NCBI GenBank assembly: GCA_963811805.1
Contig: CAWESU010000001.1
Coordinates: 1,488,001 to 1,552,000, forward strand
Length of the DNA stretch: 64,000 nt
Direction of reading: 5' to 3'
Origin: DAHUXN01 sp963811805
Lineage (GTDB): Bacteria; Acidobacteriota; Terriglobia; Acidiferrales; UBA7541
The notes under the pieces are model-generated. The model made no database searches and had not been told where the DNA came from. It saw only the letters and a list, made by a program, of their open reading frames with translations. Each line of letters begins with the position of its first letter. Position 1 is the stretch's first letter. The translations under genes were made by a program, and so were the position numbers. This document shows, in pieces, positions 58,140 to 64,000 of this stretch.

Positions 58140-58669
58140 CTACACACCATCCACTTTCGGCTTAGCAGTGCCCAAGTCCAAGGCCGAGGAGCTAACGCGG
58201 ACACCCATTGCGCGAAACAGCTTCTCAATCTTGGAACCCTTCACCAATATGATGTGGGTTCCCTTTTTCGTCAGTTTGCAATGTTTGAGATCGGACATGC
58301 TCATCCTAATATTGTCTCGAACAGCGTTGAGGAGTGCACTGTTCTCGCGCAGCAGTTGAACTGCGTGTTCTACACAGTAGTCAAAGTTTGAAAATCCGAG
58401 TTCCTCAATATTCGACCGGTCTCTAGTTACGCAGTCATTATCCCAACTACCATTCAAGAGAACTTCTCCTGCTCCTCCAGCAGCTGTGAGCAAAATTCTG
58501 TCTTTCAAGCCTAATCCCGCTCTTCCCAGGGCACCAAATTTAGTTAGATAATAAATACGGAAATTTCCGTTCGGCAGCCTCTCAGAAATTACTGCATAAA
58601 CGGCTTCAACTCTCGCGCCCAGTGTGATTCCGAGCGTAGCGTGACCTGACCTGCCTCATGCGCGCTCAT
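58140..58669 (-). pseudogene. Second M41-like domain, frameshifted from the first
   Basis: Read from ATG at 58669 the sequence begins MSAHEAG; then a tandem duplication of GGTCA (plus strand TGACCTGACC, 58642-58651) breaks the frame. With one copy removed the frame continues HATLGITLGARVEAVYAVISE and on through LTAAGGAGEVLLNGSWDND to the stop at 58140, giving a complete HEAGH metallopeptidase-like domain of about 175 residues. The downstream frame from 58508 is open but starts with TTG inside the domain. The domain is homologous to the one in the preceding gene (HEAGH, then AGG segment, then acidic R-D-R). Lower GC than the neighbours. Confidence 0.8.
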
Positions 58670-59233
58670 TGTGGATTGGAACTCCAGAGTGTCATCAGTT
58701 GCCGTGAAAGGGGCGTGAAGCGGCGACATGGTCCTTTTGAAAATCGCTTCCAGTTCCTCTATGTTCAAGAGAACCTGAATACCTTCGGCAACACTCTCTT
58801 CCTTTAGTCCTTCATATTTCCGTCTGCACTGGGATACAACCTCTTCGTAAGCGCGTTGCTCCTGCCTGATCACCGCACGAGCAGGAGCAACGAAGCTCTC
58901 GAGCGATTCAGAGGTTAGCTTACTCAACAGGGTCCTGTCTGAATCGAGGCCCTTTTTTTCATCGGGAAGCGAAAGGCCGCTAAATTGCGTGGCCGCAAAC
59001 CCGCCTGCCAAGGTATAGCAGAGGCAATTCCTAACGGTCTCGGGAAGATCAGGGATCTGGTCATCTGGGGGAAAACGGAAAGATGTTGCAAAATCTCCCA
59101 AATAGAGCTGACCGTCCGGTCCGCGACGCAAATAAAATGAAATAGCTGTTGGCGCACCTATTTTTACGAATTGACCAACCACGGCGTGGCCAGCCTCGTG
59201 GGCGATAGCATATTCTGCAAAACTCTCCGTCAT
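58589..59233 (-). CDS. M41-like zinc metallopeptidase domain protein (first domain)
   Basis: 214 residues. HEAGH zinc motif at 12-16 (AIAHEAGHAVVG), as in FtsH peptidase domains, followed by YTLAGGFAATQFSG and LDSDRTLLSKL, which resembles the third-ligand aspartate region of M41. No AAA+ ATPase domain or membrane helix is present, unlike FtsH. The last 27 residues (after STMSAHEAG) arise from the frameshift in the second domain; without the GGTCA duplication this frame would read straight into the second HEAGH domain, giving one about 390-residue two-domain protein. Codon use is less GC-rich than neighbouring genes, so transfer is possible. Confidence 0.75.
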   Translation of the reverse strand: MTESFAEYAIAHEAGHAVVGQFVKIGAPTAISFYLRRGPDGQLYLGDFATSFRFPPDDQIPDLPETVRNCLCYTLAGGFAATQFSGLSLPDEKKGLDSDRTLLSKLTSESLESFVAPARAVIRQEQRAYEEVVSQCRRKYEGLKEESVAEGIQVLLNIEELEAIFKRTMSPLHAPFTATDDTLEFQSTMSAHEAGQVTLRSESHWARELKPFMQ

Positions 59234-59420
59234 CGCTGTGTCTTGATCGTATCAAGTTGGCGAAAGTGGCGTAATGCCAATATAGCAAGGTTTGAAGGTG
59301 GTTCGAGTTAGTGGATTTGAACCACGGAAGTTTTGGTCTCGAAAAAACCAGTTCTGGTTCAGTTATTCCTTTCGCGCGCTTTCATCCGTGCTGCACGCAT
59401 GCCTTAGCTTCGTTCACGCT

Positions 59421-60437
59421 TTACGGCGCCGCATTCGGCGCAAAATAGCTAAACGGCAAATCCCGTCCCGTGCGCAGTCCCGCCGCCGCGGCCAGAATTG
59501 TAGGAATCGCGTTCACCGCCACCGCCGCTGTCGCAATGTCGCCATGCGTTCCGCCCGGCACCGTCAAACTGATATGCGGCTCGCCCGCCAGCGTCACCGT
59601 ATCCGCCGGATCCTTCGCGCCCACGTACATCTTCAGCTCCATAAAAACCTTTTCCGCGCCTCCGCCAACTCCGCGCGCCACTTGGTGCACTCCCGCCACT
59701 TGGCCCGCCTCCACGCGGAGATACTCCGTCTGCACCGCTTCTTCCGCAATCACCGGCTGAATCGTCTCCGTAATCTGCTCCAGCTCAAACCCAAGCGCAT
59801 CCCCGACCATCGCCACCGACTCCGGCAAGCCATGATGTTTGATCACTCCCGCCGCCACTCTTTCGCGAAATTCCTCCGGCGTCATCCCCGCGCCGATTTT
59901 CTTCTGCAACGGCAGCCGCCGCTTCGACGCGTCCACAATCCTTACGCTGCGCGCCGAATCCACTCGCTGCGACACCGCCGCCAGCGTCAGCACCAGCTTG
60001 TCCATCACGAATCCCGGATTCACTCCCGTGCCCACAATCGCCACTCCTTCTTCTTTCGCCGCCTCGTCCAGCCTCGCCGAAAGCTCCGGATGCTTCCGGA
60101 ACGGATACGCCAGTTCCTCGCACGTCGACACCACGCAGCATCCCGCCTCGATGCACGCAAGCAATTGCCCGGTCACGTCCTTCAAGTATGACGACGTGCA
60201 ATGCATCACCACGTCCACCTGCCCGCTGAGCGCGCTCGCTGCGTCCGCGGATATGGCGATTCCCCACGGCGCATCTTGCGCTCCCACCACCTCGCCCAAA
60301 TCCCGCCCCGCCTTCGCCGGATCCGAATCAATCGCGCCCACAAGCTCCAGCGCGTTTTTTTGTCTCATCAGGCGCACAATCGACGCCCCGATTGGCCCCA
60401 CGCCGTACTGCACCACGCGAATCTTCTTTTTGGTCAC
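59421..60437 (-). CDS. DapB-fold NAD(P)-dependent dehydrogenase (2,4-diaminopentanoate dehydrogenase-like)
   Basis: 338 residues from GTG at 60437, with GGGGAG five bases upstream; an ATG at 60503 is rejected. The Rossmann part has VVQYGVGPIGASIVRL at 8-23 and VDVVMHCTSSYLKDV near 80; the C-terminal part begins with GVNPGFVMD. This is the dihydrodipicolinate-reductase-like group that includes 2,4-diaminopentanoate dehydrogenase (Ord) of ornithine fermentation. No other Ord pathway genes are nearby, so the true substrate is unknown. Cytoplasmic. Confidence 0.82.
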   Translation of the reverse strand: MTKKKIRVVQYGVGPIGASIVRLMRQKNALELVGAIDSDPAKAGRDLGEVVGAQDAPWGIAISADAASALSGQVDVVMHCTSSYLKDVTGQLLACIEAGCCVVSTCEELAYPFRKHPELSARLDEAAKEEGVAIVGTGVNPGFVMDKLVLTLAAVSQRVDSARSVRIVDASKRRLPLQKKIGAGMTPEEFRERVAAGVIKHHGLPESVAMVGDALGFELEQITETIQPVIAEEAVQTEYLRVEAGQVAGVHQVARGVGGGAEKVFMELKMYVGAKDPADTVTLAGEPHISLTVPGGTHGDIATAAVAVNAIPTILAAAAGLRTGRDLPFSYFAPNAAP

Positions 60438-60575
60438 AAAGTCTCCCCGTTTTCGACGGTCTAGCCGAGCCAGTACCTTAATTCCGAATGCCTTGTGGCG
60501 CAAGCACTTCGCTTACCTCCGGCCCGCATTCAATTCCGAATGCAGGCATAATGGCTCGCTGAATAGGCAACGATC

Positions 60576-61574
60576 GTGACCCTGCTCCTGACCGCGAAAA
60601 AGGCCCTCGCTCGCCATCCTTGGCTTGTCGCCGTCTTGCGCCTCGGCGGCAGCATCCTCGCCTTTCTCGTCCTCTTTCGTTTCCTGCCCCTCGCCGAAGT
60701 TTGGAGCACCCTCCTCCGCCTCCCTCCGCATCTCTGGCTGCTGCTCGTCGCCGCGTACCTATGCGCACACCTGGTGGCCATCACCAAATGGCGCATGATG
60801 GTCAACTTGGCCGGCGCCCGCCTCTCTTTTCTCCAGGCGATTCGCTGCTACTTCTCCGGCCTCTTCAGCACGCTTTTTCTGCCGTCCATCGTCGGCGGAG
60901 ACGTTGTTCGCGGTGCGCTGGCTCTGCGCTCCGGCCAAAGCAAAGCCTCTATCTTCCTGGGTGGCTTCATCGACCGCACTCTCGACTTCGCCGCGCTTCT
61001 GCTTCTCACCGCTCTTGGCGCTGTCCTCGTCCCTGGCGCCTTGCCCACCGAAGCTCGCCGCATCTTCGTCACCGGCGGCATCATCCTCGGCATACTCGCC
61101 GCGCTGGCCGCGCCGGTCATACTGTGGTTCCCTGTGCGAAAAATATCTTTCGCCTGGCGCCGCCGCATGGTCCGCCTGCGTGGCGCCGCCCGTTCCGTAC
61201 GCGGCAAACCTCATTACGTCGCCGCGGCTCTTTGTCTCGGATTATTCGCTCAGGGAAGCTTTATCTGGCTGACGTCGCTCGCCGCCGACTCGACCGGCCT
61301 GCATCTTCTCTTCCGCGCTTGGCTTTTCGCCTGGCCTCTCGCCAAATTCTCCGCCCTGATTCCCATCACCCAGGGCGGCATCGGCGTCCGCGAAGCCGCT
61401 CTCGTCGTCCTGCTCGTTCCTTTCGGCGCGCCTGCCGTCAAAACCGCCGCCGTCGGCCTCGCCTGGGAAGCGGTCATCATCAGCGGCGGCCTCATCGCCG
61501 GTCTCACAGCTTTTCTTTTGGGACGTTTTTCTATGTTCGGCGCCGCCGCCACGCGCAGCTCAAAGGTCGCATAG
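60576..61574 (+). CDS. Lysylphosphatidylglycerol synthase TM-region/UPF0104 family membrane protein
   Basis: 332 residues with about eight membrane helices and GTG start. Family markers: FRFLPLAEVWSTL, KWRMMVNLAGARLSF, GLFSTLFLPSIVGGDVVRGALA and GGFIDRTLDFAAL, PITQGGIGVREAALV. These are flippase-like domains related to the membrane part of MprF; stand-alone members are thought to move lipids or glycolipids across the inner membrane. No aminoacyl-transfer domain is attached. Convergent with the GNAT gene. Confidence 0.88.
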   Translation: MTLLLTAKKALARHPWLVAVLRLGGSILAFLVLFRFLPLAEVWSTLLRLPPHLWLLLVAAYLCAHLVAITKWRMMVNLAGARLSFLQAIRCYFSGLFSTLFLPSIVGGDVVRGALALRSGQSKASIFLGGFIDRTLDFAALLLLTALGAVLVPGALPTEARRIFVTGGIILGILAALAAPVILWFPVRKISFAWRRRMVRLRGAARSVRGKPHYVAAALCLGLFAQGSFIWLTSLAADSTGLHLLFRAWLFAWPLAKFSALIPITQGGIGVREAALVVLLVPFGAPAVKTAAVGLAWEAVIISGGLIAGLTAFLLGRFSMFGAAATRSSKVA

Positions 61575-61597
61575 GAATTTCCCTCGCCGCAACGGCG

Positions 61598-62068
61598 TTA
61601 ATGCGTGTCAGCTTTCTGCAGTTCCAGCTCAAAGAACATCGCTCCCGGCACGGGCTTCGGCAGGTACGGCGGAATCTCGCGGAAGCCCAGCGAGCGGTAC
61701 AATTGAATCGCCGTCGGCATCGAAGGACGCGTATCCAAACGCATCCGCCCGTAACCGATTTCCCGCGCGCAAGCGATCACCGCCGTCACCAGCGCCCGCC
61801 CGGCTTTTTTCCCGCGAAACGCAGGCCGCACATACAACCGCTTCATCTCGCAAATATTTTCTTCGAGTTTGTGTAGCGCCACGCATCCCGCCGGAATCTC
61901 CGGTTCCTCAAACGCCACCAGCAACCGCCCCGCGGGTGGCGCATATTTTCCCGGAAGGCCCGCCAGTTCCTGCTCGGGCATCTCGACGTCAGGCAGCGCG
62001 CCGTATTCGCGAAAAAGCCTCCGCACCGTCTCGAGAAACTCCGGCGCGTCGGCGTTTTCAATGCGCAT
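61598..62068 (-). CDS. GNAT-family N-acetyltransferase
   Basis: 156 residues, a single GNAT domain. The acetyl-CoA-binding motif A is RPAFRGKKAGRALVTAV (about residues 97-113), preceded by LEENICEMKRLYV and followed by LDTRPSMPTAIQLYRSLGF and final FFELEL. It transfers an acetyl group to an amine of unknown identity. Cytoplasmic. 23 bases from the stop of the convergent flippase-like gene. Confidence 0.9.
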   Translation of the reverse strand: MRIENADAPEFLETVRRLFREYGALPDVEMPEQELAGLPGKYAPPAGRLLVAFEEPEIPAGCVALHKLEENICEMKRLYVRPAFRGKKAGRALVTAVIACAREIGYGRMRLDTRPSMPTAIQLYRSLGFREIPPYLPKPVPGAMFFELELQKADTH

Positions 62069-62335
62069 CGTTCGCCTCGCTCAACTTCTCACCACGCTTC
62101 AAATGTTACGGGAACACTTCAGGAAGGTGCCAGCCTCCGCCGCTCACGCAAAAAGACATTTTGGCCGGTGCTCCACGCGCGCACCAAACTAAGCGCATGC
62201 GCATTCGTCACTGAATCGATGGTTGCAGTTCTTCCTATCGCGCGGCTCATCCGCGCGAAGTCGTGATCCGTTGTCTGTGGGTTAGTTCTTGCAGGTATGG
62301 AAAATGCGCGGATTTACCTTTGCTGCGTGTTGGCT

Positions 62336-62764
62336 TCAGCGCTTCCGTCGCGCGCGCTTTTTGCTCCGGCTCTTTGCGGGCTTCACCGCAATTCCTTGAA
62401 CCTCGAACCGCGCCCCAAACAGCAGCGGCCCGGAACCCAGAAACGCCCGCGTCGGAAATTCTCCCGAAAAATACGTCCGGTAGACCGCATTGAATTTATC
62501 GAAGAGCGAAACGTCCGAGCAGAACACCTGCACAAAAACCAGATCTCCCATGCTCAGCTTCGCTCGCGAAAGCGTCTCGCGGAACGCGTCCAGCACCAGC
62601 CGCGCTTCCTGCTCCGCATCCGCGGGCACTTTCTTCGTCGCCGCGTCGAACCCGATGTGCCCGCTCATGTAGAACGTGTCGCCGGCCATCACGCCGTTCG
62701 AAAACGGCATCGGCCCGTATTCCGCCGGCGCGCCAAAATAACTTCGCTTTGGAGTGGATGGCAT
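62336..62764 (-). CDS. RidA/YjgF-family protein
   Basis: 142 residues from ATG at 62764, with GAGGAG seven bases upstream; the longer frame starting at 62842 overlaps a terminator and is rejected. RidA features: PFSNGVMAGDTFYMSGHIG, AEQEARLVLDAFRETL and VFVQVFCSDVSLFDKFNAVYRTYF. The family deaminates reactive 2-aminoacrylate and related imines. The last 14 residues (KSRSKKRARRKR) are strongly basic and absent from typical RidA. The usual catalytic Arg is replaced around 'PTRAFLGSG', which keeps an Arg at the expected position. Confidence 0.85.
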   Translation of the reverse strand: MPSTPKRSYFGAPAEYGPMPFSNGVMAGDTFYMSGHIGFDAATKKVPADAEQEARLVLDAFRETLSRAKLSMGDLVFVQVFCSDVSLFDKFNAVYRTYFSGEFPTRAFLGSGPLLFGARFEVQGIAVKPAKSRSKKRARRKR

Positions 62765-62822
62765 AAAGTTGCTCCTCGAAACCTCATCGGATGCGCGTCG
62801 GTGCGCGACGATTCTTCTGCGC

Positions 62823-62861
62823 AAAAGAAAACGGCTCGCCACTTTCTTCGTAGCGAGCCGT
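62823..62861 (-). terminator. Intrinsic terminator after the S41 protease gene
   Basis: Minus strand stem ACGGCTCGC / GCGAGCCGT with a 13-base loop and a run TTTTCTTTT, 30 bases after the protease stop and before the ridA start. Confidence 0.85.
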
Positions 62862-62890
62862 CTCTGCTTCCAACGATACCAGCCCGGCTT

Positions 62891-64000
62891 CTAGTGCGCG
62901 TACTTCGAATAATTCGGGAACGCCGGCACCTTGGGCTTCGGCAGAGGATTGTTCTTTAGCGCTTCCATCGCCACCGAAATCGCCTTCTCCAGTTGCACGT
63001 CATGCCCTTCGCGCCACGCCTTCGGGTCCAGGATCACCGGCACGTCCGGCGGCACTCCATGGTTCTCCACGTCCCACGTGCTATTCGGATTGAAGAACGC
63101 CACGCGCGGCGCGGTCACCGCTCCACCGTCAATCAGCTCCGGGTAGCCGTAGATTCCCACCAATCCGCCCCACGTCCTTTCCCCAATGGTTGGTCCGACG
63201 CCCACGTGCTTGAACGCCCATGGCATCCAGTCGCCGCCTGATCCTGAGAATTGGTTCGTGACCATCACCTTCGGCCCGAAAATCGCGTCCAGAGGAGAAG
63301 TGAAAATCTCGCCCTGGCGCGTGTACCAATAGCTCGTCAGTTTCAGTTGCAGGGTCTCGATGATGTAATTGGCGATCTGTCCTCCCGTATTGAACCGCTC
63401 ATCCATCACCGCGCCTTGGCGCCCCACCTGCGCCATATAGTAGCGATTGAAGTTCGTGTACCCGCCTCCTGCCGTGTTCGGCAGATACACGTACGCCAGC
63501 TTTCCATCGCTCAGCCTCGTCACTGTGTCCCAGTTGTGATACGTCCACGCGCGATGGCGTAGATTCAGTTCGTTCGCAATCGGAACCACGGTTACGTCGC
63601 GCGAACCGGTGCCATCGGCGTTTGGTCCCACCTTCAAGATCACCTGCTTGCCGGCCTTATCCAAAAAGAAGCTATAGATGTTATCGGACCCGTGCACCTC
63701 TCGCCCATCCACAGCCAGAATGTAATCGCCTGCTGTGACGTTCACGCCCGGCTGCGTCAGCGGCGCTTCCAATCCCGGGTTCCAATTCTCGCCGATGTAT
63801 ACCTTGGCAATCCGGTACCTGTCATTCTCAACGCTGTAGTCCGCTCCCAGCAAGCCCACGCTCACTGGCGGCACCGTCGGAATCGCTCCGCCAAAAACGA
63901 ACATGTGCCCCACGTTCAAATCGCTGAGCATCTGATTGAACAGGAAATTCTCGTCCTCGCGGCTCGACAGTCCAGGCAGATACTTGGCGTACTCCGCCTC
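62891..64000 (-). CDS. Tricorn-like S41-family serine protease (3' part, runs off the window)
   Basis: The 370 codons visible end at TAG; the open frame continues to the window edge (first residues EAEYAKYLPGLSSREDENFL), so the gene is 5'-truncated by the window, not by mutation. Features of tricorn core protease: LSDLNVGHMFVFGG, a PDZ domain (about PGVNVTAGDYILAVDGREV), then the S41 domain with RFNTGGQIANYI and the nucleophile region NQFSGSGGDWMPWAF followed by GERTWGGLVG. Tricorn-like enzymes trim oligopeptides; the beta-propellers expected upstream would lie outside this window. An extracellular or cytoplasmic location cannot be told from this part. Confidence 0.92.
   Translation of the reverse strand, partial: EAEYAKYLPGLSSREDENFLFNQMLSDLNVGHMFVFGGAIPTVPPVSVGLLGADYSVENDRYRIAKVYIGENWNPGLEAPLTQPGVNVTAGDYILAVDGREVHGSDNIYSFFLDKAGKQVILKVGPNADGTGSRDVTVVPIANELNLRHRAWTYHNWDTVTRLSDGKLAYVYLPNTAGGGYTNFNRYYMAQVGRQGAVMDERFNTGGQIANYIIETLQLKLTSYWYTRQGEIFTSPLDAIFGPKVMVTNQFSGSGGDWMPWAFKHVGVGPTIGERTWGGLVGIYGYPELIDGGAVTAPRVAFFNPNSTWDVENHGVPPDVPVILDPKAWREGHDVQLEKAISVAMEALKNNPLPKPKVPAFPNYSKYAH

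Overview
The window is GC-rich chromosomal DNA that looks like an Acidobacteriota genome. The call is inferred from gene content: a very large Oar-type TonB-dependent receptor with a carboxypeptidase-regulatory plug, a GWxTD-domain secreted protein, a PadR regulator fused by overlap to a membrane protein, DUF1579 and RDD proteins, and a COG1964/Tes-type radical SAM enzyme (a family proposed for membrane-spanning lipids). I see no phage, plasmid, IS or CRISPR signature.

Layout. 1-4.3 kb: chromosome-partition block on the minus strand, rsmG, two perfect parS sites, parA, parB and a bactofilin, plus a CPBP protease. This is the usual neighbourhood of a replication origin. 4.4-8.1 kb: purD-purE, an exported protein, a pentapeptide-repeat protein. 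8.1-16.1 kb: an NtrC-type regulator with a PDZ-GAF-PAS histidine kinase, then a GWxTD protein with a CarboxypepD_reg outer-membrane protein. 16.5-22.1 kb: a MacA-like adaptor plus ABC ATPase without a permease, DUF1579, M20 peptidase, membrane protein, DUF1905/OmdA protein. 22.1-25.95 kb: a 23S-5S rRNA operon on the minus strand with no 16S gene before it; its upstream region carries a strong promoter, a structured about 170-nt segment ending in an intrinsic terminator, and a boxA. 26-29.2 kb: a hidden 45-residue protein, an SDR enzyme, two tandem zinc-ribbon/RDD proteins. 29.2-35.1 kb: leuB-leuA (leuA lacks its allosteric domain), a divergent LysR regulator with a clear T-N11-A box, an aminotransferase and an amino-acid permease. 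35.3-42.8 kb: PilZ, DUF72, FmdB, PadR + membrane protein, cyanophycinase-like protein, small outer-membrane protein, TIGR01777 epimerase. 42.9-45.1 kb: the Tes-like radical SAM enzyme. 45.6-49.4 kb: the TonB-dependent receptor. 49.5-64 kb: a basic-tract protein, a frameshifted queG, a PuuD-like membrane protein, a glycosyltransferase, a structured RNA/attenuator-like segment, RNase R, a beta-hydroxyacid dehydrogenase, a broken two-domain M41-like metallopeptidase, a DapB-fold dehydrogenase, a flippase-like protein, GNAT, RidA and the 3' part of a tricorn-like S41 protease running off the right end.

Most worth a second look: the radical SAM lipid-enzyme candidate; the unlinked 23S-5S operon with its odd leader; the two-domain HEAGH peptidase broken by a 5-bp tandem duplication exactly in the second HEAGH codons; the one-base queG frameshift between its two Fe-S motifs; the attenuator-like alternative hairpins at 54.1-54.3 kb; and the bactofilin in the parABS operon. 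Several starts were moved to internal ATG/GTG/TTG codons because of clear Shine-Dalgarno sites; this is noted entry by entry.
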